The notes under the pieces are model-generated. The model was not told where the DNA came from and did no database searches. It saw nothing but the letters and a program-made list of their open reading frames with translations. A stretch of 64,000 nt of DNA from Favolaschia claudopus. Taxonomy: Eukaryota; Basidiomycota; Agaricomycetes; Agaricales; Mycenaceae. Position 1 is the stretch's first letter; every line of letters starts with the position of its first letter. Positions 23,980 to 34,721 of this stretch are shown here, in pieces. Where the stretch lies: contig JAWWNJ010000015.1 of the NCBI GenBank assembly GCA_037176885.1, positions 744,001 through 808,000 of the forward strand, in the 5' to 3' direction. The position numbers and the translations under genes are program-made.

Positions 23980-25029
23980 ATGTTGCCCTCGTCGAATCGG
24001 CCACCTAGTATCAGAAAGGTGTACCGTGTAGGCGCCATGCTGACCCTATTCCGACCCCAGCGCCTTCCCGACAAGCCACAGCAGCACATCGCCACACAGG
24101 GAGCCATACCCACGTGGCCAACTCTCTACGCGTCGGAGGAAGAAGATGAAACCACATGGGAACGGCCGATTGAGGCTTGTTACGCCCATGATGTTGCTTA
24201 TACCCCTCCGGCCGTTGGCAGTATCACATTGGAGCGCAGGCTCTCTGGTGGTGCTCGTGACGAGCATGCAGCACAGGTGTGGCGCGTCCAATCCGACATC
24301 TCGAGCGTGCCTCTAGTGGCTCGGATGTACGATCCTTTGTACTATCCCTCGATCGATGATAGGTTCAAAGAGATTGAAAGAGCAGTTGCGATCGAAAACG
24401 AAACCTACATCCTTCTTCAAGACCTACAAGGCTCGCACCTTCCTGTATTATCTGGAATTTTTGTCGCAGAGATTTCGGATACTACTCAGCCTCGCCACTT
24501 CTACGTCGTTTTGGCGGAGTATGTGCCCGGTCAAGATCTGTTGAATCTATTGAAGCAGCACGACCCCCAAGGCGACAAGAGCTGCCACCGGCACAAAGCC
24601 GCTTTCATCGACTGTGCGGCACGACTGGTACTCGATTTTTTTGCGCGAGGTGTTCTGCCCAGCGACCTCCATCCGCGAAATCTCGTGTTAGATGTCCCCG
24701 AGCAGGCATCGAACGAGAACTTCTGCGATTGGGAAGAGTGCCCCTGGCGCAATAAACTTCTTGTCGATATTGAATCCCCTTCCGCCTTTCCAAATCATCC
24801 GTATGCCATATGCGCCCGCATGATTGATCTCGAACACGTCAATTTCTTCAAGTTTCCAGCGGATAGGCAAAATATTTTGTATAGCAGGCACTGGGTCGCG
24901 TGCCTGTGGAAAGTCCCGTGGTTGTCCCAAGAGGCACGGTATGCTCGTTTGCCTTGCATTATCATACCGCCTGTTGAATGCACCCACAGCGATATTTTAG
25001 GCCGATGGACGCCACCGACAGAATCTTAA
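23980..25029 (+). CDS. Kinase-like protein, copy 2 (349 aa, intronless)
   Basis: Same length as the gene at 5028, with 24 amino-acid differences and no gaps. All motifs are kept, including the Arg in place of the beta3 Lys ('VPLVARMYDPLYYP'), the catalytic loop 'LPSDLHPRNLVL' and 'ARMIDLEHVNF'. Nucleotide similarity begins at the ATG and stops about 20 nt after the stop codon; flanks on both sides are unrelated to copy 1. Several substitutions are conservative (R/K, E/D, I/V, S/T) and both frames are open, so selection on the protein is likely. It sits between two PD-(D/E)XK-like genes, divergent from the first and co-directional with the second (648 bp apart). This suggests a functional group of kinase plus nuclease-like partners, which is my inference. 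Confidence 0.8.
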   Translation: MLPSSNRPPSIRKVYRVGAMLTLFRPQRLPDKPQQHIATQGAIPTWPTLYASEEEDETTWERPIEACYAHDVAYTPPAVGSITLERRLSGGARDEHAAQVWRVQSDISSVPLVARMYDPLYYPSIDDRFKEIERAVAIENETYILLQDLQGSHLPVLSGIFVAEISDTTQPRHFYVVLAEYVPGQDLLNLLKQHDPQGDKSCHRHKAAFIDCAARLVLDFFARGVLPSDLHPRNLVLDVPEQASNENFCDWEECPWRNKLLVDIESPSAFPNHPYAICARMIDLEHVNFFKFPADRQNILYSRHWVACLWKVPWLSQEARYARLPCIIIPPVECTHSDILGRWTPPTES

Positions 25030-25677
25030 CCGTGTCTTGAATGATAATAGACCTTTTGAATTGAATAGAATGAGCGTCCGTTTTCAGACTGATTGTTCAT
25101 GTCGCTTTTCACGTTGTCAAATGAACAGTACCTTTGGAAACGGTGAAGTACTGTAGTCACAGCTTGAATTGTCCACTTCTCAATGAGAAATACAACGTCA
25201 CTCCCTTGCCGGATGGTAGCGGTCACGGTGTTCACGAACCGGCTAAACCTTGAGTGGAAGATCGGCAAATCAGATACGATGTGGCAAAAATGTTGATATG
25301 CCTACACAGATGGCCGTCAAAACTTCTTATTACTACACGCACCCGGCTGCCCTAAATGTAACAAGTGCCCGCATGCCTCTGTAGCATTGTGCAACGCTAT
25401 ATCAATCAAACAATTTCGAGTGTTCTCGCTTTTGTGACATGAAATTGCCGTAGCCTTCCTTGTTCTTATATCCCGAACAATTCAGTCCGGCTTCGCCGTA
25501 GAACACTTTTTAGATCTGTTCCCTGACAATAGACAGGCACGGCGCTATAGTGTTTCGGCTGAACAATACCCGCGAATAGGAACTATCGCCACAATCTTCA
25601 AACAACTTATATAGAGCGTGAAAAATTTCCCAACCTTCTTCGTCCTACCTTTCGTCCTACCATTCCTCCTATTACAC
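25030..25677 (+). other. Intergenic region upstream of nuclease-like gene 2
   Basis: No gene seen. Homology to the other kinase locus ends within the first 20 nt. A TATATAG box lies at its right end. Confidence 0.5.
25608..25614 (+). promoter_or_regulatory. TATA-like box (TTATATAG) for nuclease-like gene 2
   Basis: CTTATATAGAGCG lies about 65 nt before the ATG at 25678. Both nuclease-like genes thus have TATA-type promoters, which in fungi often go with regulated expression. Confidence 0.45.
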
Positions 25678-26745
25678 ATGGCTCAGCCTCCTGCTTCAGT
25701 GCTGCGGTCCGACTGGATCTCCCTTTGTCTTCCAACCTTGGAACAAACGGAGATTGCCCCAAAGATGGGGAGCAGAGGGTCGGCACACAAACAGCCTCGA
25801 ACATATCTCCAAATACCCAAGAAGCTAGTCCAACTTTGGCTGGCGCGCCCAGAGGTAAAGGCCGCACTAGCCGGAAGTCATATCGAGATCGAGCAAGAAA
25901 GAAGTCATCTTCTCCACACTGAAGCAGACGTGGAACGAGCTGCAAATCTGTATCTCATTCATGAGATGAATTTCATCTTCAAGGTCATTCTCGGCTCGTT
26001 GTCGGTGCAGCTCCAAGAGGAACTCAAATGCTCGTCGCAAGTTTCCCAGAAAGGGACTCGCATCGATATCACTTGGTATGTCAACGACAAGGCCATTGTC
26101 ATAATGGAGTACAAGAGATGGTGAGTGTCGACGAACCGACAAAATTTGGCCGTTGCAGATTGATGTTTATGGTAGCCACATTGTTGAGCGCGACCAGTGG
26201 ACCGCTCGCACCATCGAATTTGACGAGTGGTACAGCATGCCGAAAGAGCTCAGGGACACCAGCGAGTTTAAAGAAAAGGTCGAGACAAAGCTGGCCGAAC
26301 TGAGAGGGAGGAAAGCAGACAGCCAAACCCACATAGCTAAACAGATAGGCGAGTACGCCGAACAACGCAAAGCCCCAATCATGATTGTGTTTGATTGGAA
26401 CGAGATGATCCTGGTGGACATGTATCCGTCGATGAAGAAACACCACTCTCAGACAAATCCGGCGCAGATTTTTTTCTCGGATGAGGGACTTCCTGATGCC
26501 GACGGAGATTGCGAGTTCACCCATCGAAAAGTGTTGCTAGCCGCTTTTATACGAGGTCTTGAGAAACAAAAATTTCTCGAAGAATTGCGATTGGTAAGTC
26601 GGTAGTTTCGGCGCTGAATAGTGAATGATTTGTTTGCTAGCCATCTGCCAGGGAGCCACAGAATGCGGCGGTTCAGGGTGCCAGCCGGGTGCGACCGCCA
26701 CGGAATACCAGAAGCACAGTCGCCGCTGCCCCGAATGTAAGATAA
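25678..26745 (+). CDS. PD-(D/E)XK nuclease-like protein 2 (about 321 aa)
   Basis: Three-exon model: 25678-26120, 26176-26593, 26641-26745. The summed length is a multiple of three. The conserved block 'LHTEADVERAANLYLIHEM' matches gene 1. 'GTRIDITWYVNDKAIVIMEYKR' gives the Asp...E-x-K core. 'APIMIVFDWNEMILVDMYP' matches the gene-1 block, and 'FTHRKVLLAAFIRGLEKQ' matches its 'TTRRTLLTALLLGYKK'. The tail is Arg/Pro-rich, not acidic as in gene 1. The first splice is uncertain: joining at the nearer acceptor gives a stop, so I use the acceptor TATGGTAG. The N-terminal domain differs strongly from gene 1, so the two are distant paralogs. If exon 1 were not spliced, the protein would end right after the E-x-K core. 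Confidence 0.6.
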
Positions 26746-27602
26746 AACCACCAGAGAGTCAGACGCACTGTCACCCCACTGAGGAGCTACGAGTATCTTG
26801 ACCTGAATGTATGTCAGCGAGTACGATATTTGACGAATCGAAACCTTTATGATTCTCCGCGATATATGAGAGGTAACAAGAATGTTGCTAGAGTGCTGCA
26901 GGGCTTGCGAGTATTGACGGCGGGCGCATCAGAGCCGGTCACCTGAAGGCTGAGAATCGGAGAAATCTGGGAGAAATCCCGACAAACAAGATGCGTCAAG
27001 TAGGATTCACACACTGTGAATGTTTTTTCCCTTCGATTAACCACCCTAAATCACGAATTGCTGGCACTGGGGAGCAGGAGGGAGCGGGTGAAAAAACACG
27101 TCCAGAGCCATCAGAATTGATGGATCACAAACCTATGCTTCATGTCTATGCTGTGACTTTGACACCAAACCACGGGACTTCCCATGGTACAGTACAACAA
27201 GCTTCCGCTCGTCGGTCGTGCCGAAGGCAGAACCTCGTCATCATCCCGCACGAGCCTTTTCTCTCGCAGGTTGTGCTGCCCATCTCGTCGTCCTCCGGCA
27301 GTAAAGCCAAACGAAAGTCGTCCGCAAGTCGTCCGCCTGGCGCCAGTGCTCGGTCAATCTCGAGCCATAGTCTTGCTCTCCAGCCGTGCATGTACCGCGG
27401 GGACGCGGTCGAGCTTCCCACTATCTCAATCAGGGTGCAATTTCCGACGGATTTGGGTATGGCGCTGCCGCGGCCACTGGATACAAGTGGATCCAATTCT
27501 TTTAAGTAACGAGATGGGAGAGGCATTCGCTGTCCGAGCGTCCATCCAGGCGAGGTTCATTATATTAATCAAAATGATTCACTATACGGCTAATATACGA
27601 TC
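26746..27602. other. Intergenic region with a BTB-family relic
   Basis: The only recognisable content is the gene fragment at 27231-27488. The rest shows nothing I can support. Confidence 0.5.
27231..27488 (+). pseudogene. Relic of a BTB-family paralog (N-terminal domain piece)
   Basis: This fragment reads 'VVLPISSSSGSKAKRKSSAS' and 'DAVELPTISIRVQFPTDLGM' followed by ALPRPLD. That closely matches the paralog on the minus strand at 43741-41985 ('VLLPISSSSGSKVKSKSSAS', 'DAVELPTISIRVQFPMDLGM'). Similarity starts at AACCTCGT (27231) and ends after GGACACAAG-like sequence; the upstream N-terminus, acidic region and BTB half are missing. It carries an insertion relative to the intact copy (PPGASARSI). 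It is a decayed duplicate. Confidence 0.75.
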
Positions 27603-29047
27603 TCAAATCTCCCCCAGTCCACTAAGCTTATACGCAACATTCCGCTTCATAAATTTGAATCCGCCAAGGAACCTCATCACGGCAAACACAAATCTCAGCA
27701 TTGGCGGCCACATCTTCCCCTGCGCTACGAACACCCCCATAGCCTTCTTCGTCATCGCCACGACGCTCACCGCACGTTTGTGTCGGACAGTGGCCCACTC
27801 CTCGAACAAATTATCAGCGGCTGCGTCGCTACCATCAGCACGCCTATCGATATGCGCTTTCAACACCGGCCCAAGACTGATACCGTCTCGAATACCCAGC
27901 GAAAGTCCCTGTCCGCCCATCGGCGAGTGAATGTGCGCCGCATCCCCGACAAGCAGAACAAATCCCCCGCTCACTCCCGGTTTCCTAGGCGCGAAATAGC
28001 TCTCTGCAACGGCCGACCGCGTCCGGTACCTCGTAGACCAATACATCTTCTCGATGCGTACAGGATTCGGGTTCCGTGCGGGATCGGAGGAAAGCTGCGC
28101 AGGGCCATTTCGGTCGACGAGCCGCTGCATATATTCGATGCTCGGTTCGTGCGGGGCTGTGCCGAGATCGACTGGGACGCTTGAGACGAGGCGGTAGACG
28201 GTGCGTGTCGGATCGGGGGAGGCGGTGGGTGGGAAGGGCGAGACCAGGACCATGTTGCCGCTTGATAAGGTTTGCGATACTTTTCGTTCTGAGGTGAAAA
28301 TTTGTGGTTCGGAAGTGAATGCGACGTCGGCGATGGCCATTTGGGAGAGATTTCCGTAGTCGTGCTTTTCATCGCCGTCGGGGTCGTTAAATGAAATTCC
28401 GGCTTGTTCGCGAACCTTTTATTTATTCAGCGAGAAAATTAGAGGAATATGCGTCGAATGTGGACTGACCACTGAATGCGCCCCATCTGCACCAATGACA
28501 TATTTTGCCTTAATAAACTCGCCAGACTCAAACTGCACCTCAAACAGATCTTCTTCCTCCGCTCGCAGCGAAGGTTTCATCGAGACGACTTTATATGGTC
28601 GCCAGACTTTGATTCCCTCCTCCTCCATCTTTTCCAACATTTTGGCTTCAGTTTTGACTTGGGGAAGGATCACTGCAAATGGAAACTTCGTATGTCCCGC
28701 CAGTAATGAGAAATCGGCGGAAAGAATATCTGAAGAGGTGTCCCGCAGACCGACTGCTTCAACTTTCACCCCGGCGGATAGAATCCCGTCCAAGCAGTCG
28801 ACACTATTGAGAGCCTGAAAGACATTACAATCAATATGGAATTCTAGTGGTGAATGTGAAATAATTCCAGCGCAAATACCTCGAGCGTAGCCGCCTGGAT
28901 AACCATTGCTCTGGAAAAATTTTGACCTGCAAGTATCGCGTCGACGACGACAAGGTCGCGTATTCCTTGGTGGTGAAGAGACAGAGCTGCCGCCATACCA
29001 GATGGGCCGGCACCTACGATGAGAACTGTGGTTTGTTGAGGGAACAT
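27603..29047 (-). CDS. FAD-dependent aromatic monooxygenase (phenol hydroxylase/PHBH-like)
   Basis: Four-exon minus-strand model. The N-terminal 'VLIVGAGPSGMAAALSLHHQ' is the GxGxxG FAD dinucleotide fold. 'AKYVIGADGAHSVVR' is the DG motif for FAD/NAD(P)H. 'GFVLLVGDAAHIHSPMGGQG' followed by LSLGIRDG is the GD motif that binds the FAD ribose. These three in order define class A flavoprotein hydroxylases. The start is taken at 29047 ('MFPQQTT') because the dinucleotide fold normally begins within ten residues; an upstream ATG at 29080 adds a hydrophobic leader. Stop at 27603. It hydroxylates an aromatic or polyketide substrate that cannot be named from the sequence. Neighbouring RTA1 gene is on the same strand upstream. 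Confidence 0.88.
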
Positions 29048-29558
29048 GAGTGGAAGAAAGAGAAAGAGATGGTATAGCACTGCATTGTGCCTTTGCCGCG
29101 GGCTATAAATCCAGATGTTTTCCGCTTGTCGGCGATCTCAACTATTGTTGAAAAGCCTCCCTCCAGATATCGCTTTCAAATACGGGTCTTGGCATCTTGT
29201 TCAGGATATGACCGTCCGAAAATTCCGACAAGCGCGCACTTTTGCGCGCCGAAAAAGGCCCACCAGCCCCCTCGCTTGCCGGTTAAACTCTTGTACGACT
29301 GAAAGGTATTTTTCCGAGCACCCATAATTGTGAGAAAGTTTTCAAATTTTCAGTAATACGTTGCTCATTCACTAAAGTACATTTAATTTATGGATTGCCT
29401 GAGGTAGAAAGCGTCCACCGGGCATCCATCTATACTACTAGTATGCTACATGCATCAAACCGACATCTAATAAATACCTCGAGTTAGATATTGCGGTGAA
29501 ATGTCCTTTTATCGACGTTCATTATACGGGGCGTGAATGTAGATCGTAAAATGTATCT
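29048..29558. other. Intergenic region between monooxygenase and RTA1-like gene
   Basis: About 510 bp without a supported gene. Minor feature: TTTATA on the minus strand near 29100, possibly the monooxygenase TATA. Confidence 0.45.
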
Positions 29559-30995
29559 TCATGAAACAGGTCGCATCTGGACGCTGCTGCTGGACGAGCT
29601 AGATTCGGGGTTCGAAAGCTTTTCCTCCGTGGGTTTGAGGAATACACCGGGGTGGACGAAGTTGAGGGTGAAGATTGCGAGGACCACCATCGCACCGTCT
29701 GAGAAAAGATGTTGCGGTGAGCGAAAGCGGTGGAGGATATAAGCGAATGGCGCTCACCTAGCACGTTGAAGTAGACTTCGGTATGGATGATACGCCCATT
29801 CCAGCCTCCATTGAGTTCGATCAGTCGGTAGACAGAACTGAGGAAGAAATTAAATCTCGATCCGGTAACACGAGGCAGATAGCAATTACCGTATGAATAG
29901 AACCGTGGTTGAAAACCCAAGGGCAACGAGCATAGTCTTCAGGCGGGGCGTGAAGGCCCCACGTTGGATACCATCGAAATCGCGACGGACGGGTTTGTCT
30001 CGAAGATATCTCTGCGTGAAATCCAACGCAAGTGCCGAGAAAACGATAATGACCACTAGACATTGAAGGTCAATCACGGAACTGTTTCAACAAAAATAAA
30101 AAGATGCTCACCAAATTGAAAAGCTATGCCGCCCAGCATGATCTTTGCTCCCTACACAGGTTGATTTGGGTGAGAAAATTATTAATTTAGACATGGAAGT
30201 GCGCGTACCTTGTTAGCGCCTTCGAGAGTATCTGCGCTTGAGGCTATTCCACCTCCGACACCTTGAACGACAAGGGCGATAATATCCTGGGATAAAGTTA
30301 GTCTCCGATGCATTTACCGGTTTGTTGTGAGACGCACACAAGGCAAAAAGATAATCGTATCTTCATGTGAAAAATGAGTGGCTTCATTTTGAACGGTGAA
30401 AGTGAGACATACACCACTTAGGGGTAAGGCGCGAATATGACGTGCCCAGGCGCTGAACAATCCGCGCCATAATGATGAAGGTTGCAGCAAGCAATGGTGT
30501 CGGGGCTATGATCGTGCTCGAAATTCTGCAAATCGACTCATCAATGCCCGACCCACAGCTGAGATTTTCCAAGAAAAACAACGAACTGGATGGTGAAAGG
30601 TGTCGACGCAAGAGGAGAGATCGACGACCACAGACGACCACTCCACCCAATAACCTCCCCTATACCACAGAGTGCTGCCGTAGGCAGCAACCACCAAAGT
30701 CGAAAATAGGTCGCTTGGCCGACATGGAGAGCTGTGAAATGAGATAAGAATTGACAAGAACGCGGATAAAAAAAGAGCGCTGACCGGTGCTGATGCCGAA
30801 CAATACTACAAACAAAATAGCTACGGACTCGTCGGGGACGTATCCATACTGGGAGTCATCGTCCGGGACGGAGGAGTCGGAGTCGTCTTGGCGGATTGCG
30901 AGGCGTACAAGTGTGTTAGCTGTGGAAAGCAAAAATATTCATGAGTGCCTTGCGAATAGCGAAATCATGTGGGACACACCAAGAGAAACTTTCAT
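29559..30995 (-). CDS. RTA1-like lipid-translocating exporter
   Basis: Minus-strand, about eight exons. A short first exon 'MKVSL' joins 'ANTLVRLAIRQDD'. 'YGYVPDESVAILFVVLFGIS' is TM1. 'LWWLLPTAALCGIGEVIGWSG' carries the family's conserved E.iG..GR motif. Next come 'ISSTIIAPTPLLAATFIIMA' and 'DIIALVVQGVGGGIAS' (D..S..QG.G signature). Last is 'LCLVVIIVFSALALDF', with 'RSVYRLIELNGGWNG' after it (the family's FR..E...G signature) and a final TM 'GAMVVLAIFTLNFVHPG'. Seven TM segments fit RTA1/RTM1/RSB1 proteins, which confer resistance to toxic lipids or compounds such as 7-aminocholesterol. Stop TGA at 29559-29561. The first-exon start is favoured because the longer open frame has no ATG. Confidence 0.88.
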
Positions 30996-32113
30996 GATGG
31001 GCGAGGTGGGTAGTGGAGAGGATGAGGGATGACTAGAATCCCGCCCGCTTTGTTATAAGTAGCTCTCTAAGCTCTGGTTTAGCCTGCTACCCGCGTTGCC
31101 GAGGCTTGACGCGATAACGATGACAGAAACTCGATCTTTACGGCGGTCGCACTGCGTATCCTTCAATTGAACTGCGGCAGACGGCGTCGGAGGGCACAGC
31201 CATGATTTTCTTCAAGAGTTACCGCAGTTCCAGATTGACACCGCAGTTTGTCAAAAAATTTGGATGCCAGAAAATTTCAATCCTTCCTGCTCGTTCTGAG
31301 TGAAAATTGTATTTTTTCGACCGCAGTAAAGCCAGGTACCTTGAAATCTTGTTGAAGCCTTCGCCATGAAACATTTTGGCCAGTGGATACCTCCGAGCAG
31401 CGAGACATCGATCGTCGATTCGGTTAATTTGCCAAACACTTGCTCCAAAGCCTCCGAGCCAGACATTTCGGCCGCCTGGCGGGTTGACTAGCATCGAATT
31501 GCAGCGGCCCTGATGCACAATCTGGCATATCCAAGCCTTCCAGCTTCAGTCTTCCGCAGTGACTGTCCTCGATTTGAAGCCTGTGTCTGTCGTGTCTGTT
31601 TGATGTCGGCAACGGAAACCCGGATGCTATCCAATGGAGATAAGTAACGTGTTTGTCTGCAGGTTGATCTCATCCCAACACAACGACTCGTGTGACGGTT
31701 GAACGACCACTTCGGATTCGTCGGGGCTCTCACATCGTTTCGTTGAAGAAATTCGGTGCTTACGCCGTTTGCGCAGTATAACTGAAACTTGAACATTCGA
31801 GTCGACGGATTTCTCGGACGCCTTGAATCCCTTGATTTCTAAATTTCTGGTCTTCAAGTTGTTTCTACTTCGTAATTGCCTTGTCGGTTGTCCCACCTGC
31901 CCACTGGCAGTTGCCGATGCTGCCCAGGCTGTCTGTTCTATTTTGACGATCCACAAGGCCGCGAAATCTCCATTTTCACTAGTACGTCAGGCGCTGGGAA
32001 ACGTCCACCTCATGGTTTACGCATGGCATCAAGTACAGTATAATTGACTGTAGGCTGTACCCCTCCGCATCTTCAGAGTCTACCAGCAGCGTCGATATCC
32101 ACTCCTCGAAGCC
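30996..32113. other. Intergenic region, about 1.1 kb
   Basis: No recognisable gene. Open frames here lack family signals. CCGCAGT-type words recur near 31150-31340 and 31550 without clear structure. A TATA box for the RTA1-like gene lies near its left end. Confidence 0.5.
31053..31058 (-). promoter_or_regulatory. TATA-like box for the RTA1-like gene
   Basis: TTATAA (CTTATAAC on the minus strand), about 60 nt upstream of the ATG at 30995. Confidence 0.4.
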
Positions 32114-33888
32114 ATGACTGAGGTGCTGCGAAAAATTTGCGACGACGAATGGACGTCGTCCGGGTTCAAATCTACCTTCAATGTCAATCTTCCTGAAGAC
32201 CCTGCTGCATCGGCACCTTTGACTTTTTCGAATATATGCGGGTGGGGATGGCGCTTTGCCTGCTCAATCGATGCCGTAAACACTTCTCGCCCGCCACTAC
32301 ATGGTCAATGGATCTCCGGACGGCGCATCTCTGTGTCTTTTAACCCGTATCTGATTTACCATGTCAGTTATGGCAAGCTCACTTTCCGCACGGAGGTGGA
32401 AAACCTCATTGTCATCGAAGACTGGTTCGGCGACGATGAAGTCGATCTTCCTATGTTAATGCCTGGAAGAAAGGTACATTCGGCGATCAGCTTGAAATCG
32501 TCGACCCAAAACCGATTCCTACAATCGTACCTCTACCCTGAAGGCGCAATTGGACCAGCATCCATATCGATCTGGGTAGGATTTCCCGATTACCCGGGCA
32601 TCCGCTTTTCATGTCCCCCGGTGCCGGTGAACATGCCAGTGCGTTTAGAGAATGCTCTGCTACAAACCATACACGGAGGAGATGTCATCGATCTCAAATT
32701 CTATGCCTACACTCGGGCGGGATTCACTCCTAGCGGAGCGGGGTATGTCGCGCGTCCCCGCCCCTTGTTCGGTAAACTGGGCTTTTTGCGCGGGCATTCC
32801 GAATCACTTGATGCATGTAAGTGAGCGTCGTTGATGTTTTGTTGCTCGAAGAGCGCTGATCATGGTTCCGTGAAGACCTCTCCGCGATCTCTGGTACGGC
32901 AGACGTGCAATTCACTGAGTCGAAAATTGTGGATCTGGACGGGCAGATGAATGTAGAGGAGCGCTTCACGGAGTACGATTATATGTCGGACAGCGACCTC
33001 GATCCAGACGAGCAGGAAGAAACAGAGACTGAAGCGAGGTCTGTCCTCGCGAGCTCGTCTGTATCGACCTACTGGATTCTATGTTGATATATTCTCAGTG
33101 ATACCGATAACACATCTACTGCCAACGAGGCCGTAGAAGTTGTTCTTCCTGACGCTCAGTCCACCAACCCTACTACATACCTCCTCGCAATCTTTGATAT
33201 CCGGCAGAAAGGGCCGTGTCGTTGTCATCAAAGGCCATGCATACAAGACGTAGTTGTCTTCCGGATTGTCGTGGTTCATATTTCGCGCTGATCACTGAGC
33301 ACAGATGGCATGCGCTGATCCATTATCTGTACACTAACAAGATCTCCTTTCGCACTTCGACCTCGCAACAAGGCTCCTCGCCGAACCCCGAGTGTTCGGC
33401 AAAATCCATGTATAAGCTAGCTGATAGGGTGAGCCGTACCTCATTGCACCTCCGTGAATTTGACCTCGAATTGTATTTGTCTCCAGTTCGAGCTGGGAGG
33501 CCTCAAAGCCCTTGCTCTGAAAGCCATACAAGCTCAATTGACCTCCGAAACCATTGTTCGGGAAGCGTTTTCTAGCTTCACTTCTCTGTATGTCATACGT
33601 CTTTTTTCTAAAGTGGAACTGAACTTCTGTATTGAACGTTTCTCAAGGTACCCAGAGGTCTTAGAGATCGAGGCCGAATTCTTGTTGAAGCATCTGCCTC
33701 GCCTGCAGAATCAGATTGACGAGATGCTGAAGAGCATCTGCGACGAAATGCGTCCTAACTCTCTTGCGATGCTTCGTAGAATCGTCTTCAGTCGAAATGG
33801 AGGGTTTTCTGTCAGCGCAAATGTCTCCGGGCCGCAGATTCTGTTCGGAAACGCTGCGGACGAAATAAAATATATCGAAGATGAATGA
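32114..33888 (+). CDS. BTB-family protein, paralog 2
   Basis: The N-terminal domain starts 'DDEWTSSGFKSTFNVNLPED' and has 'ICGWGWRFACSID', 'VSYGKLTFRTEVENLIVIED', 'ISIWVGFPDYPG' and 'DLKFYAYTRAGFTPSG'. An acidic linker 'YDYMSDSDLDPDEQEE' follows. The BTB half has 'GRVVVIKGHAYKT-WHALIHYLYTNKISF', 'CSAKSMYKLADR', 'FELGGLKALALKAIQAQLTS', 'EAFSSFTSL-YPEVLEIEAEFLLKHLP' and 'MLKSICDEMRPNS'. Introns are short; those in the BTB half coincide with the paralogs at 18556 and 43741. The BTB core is shorter than the classical 95-110 residues because the usual first strand and helix region is replaced by the GRVVVIKGHAYKT segment. The stop is at 33886-33888. Confidence 0.75.
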
Positions 33889-34721
33889 CTCTGATGTGAC
33901 TGTATGTGTATCGTTTCTTTGAAATTTCCAGGAATATACTTGTTGTTTGCTACTATATCTTTCTTTCTTGGAGAGCGGAATGAGTAGTTTAGCCGCTTTA
34001 GGCTCTGTGAATCGACTGGGGACCGATCCCGAAAGCCAGCCAAATTGGGGAGGCAAATTGAGCTTTTCAAGTTAAGTGTGCAGGGTAAACAAAAGGTAAG
34101 GCCGCCCGAGTCGAGAATTAATCTAACTGACCAGTCGAGCCTTCTTCAGGGCAAATGAACGAGACGCGCACGCGGCGCATCTGATGATCAATGCTGAGCT
34201 TGTCGGGGTGTCACGCTGTCATGTGATCGTGTCTACGACGTGCGAAACTTTCTCTCTTGTCCTAAACTCTGAGGTGTCTTTCCGCTGAATCTCGTTCAAA
34301 GTACGCGAGCTCGGAGTTTCAGAGCCCTCCAACAGCGTCACCATTATAATACCTTAATACCTCATGCGCGCCACCGATCGCCGCGCAAGTTTTGCGATAT
34401 TAAACGGTAATGAACGTCTTGATGGGCATGTTGCGTCGCTCTAACTTAGACTTTCCTTTTCTCGGTGAGCTAAGAGCTCTAAATGCGTCAGGAAAATCCT
34501 AATCGTTCGGGTGTCGGCATACAGCACGATAACAGCGCCCTCAAGGGCCGTACAGCCGGAAGTACGGGACGGCCAAGTGGTACCTTGGTATTGAAAAACG
34601 TAAAAACGCAAAACGAGGCAGAAACAAAGAGATATTGGTAAGTTGTACAATTGTTTTCGTCAAACTCGTCGAGATTCATGAAGCAACATAAGGATGGAAT
34701 GTGTCCGAAACTGTTCTAAGA
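33889..34721. other. Intergenic region, about 0.8 kb
   Basis: Between convergent genes (BTB gene plus, zinc-finger gene minus). Nothing recognised. Confidence 0.5.

Noticed and set aside
31627..31956. 109-codon minus-strand open frame between the RTA1-like and BTB genes
   Set aside because: No homology, start or splice context that I can support; probably chance.
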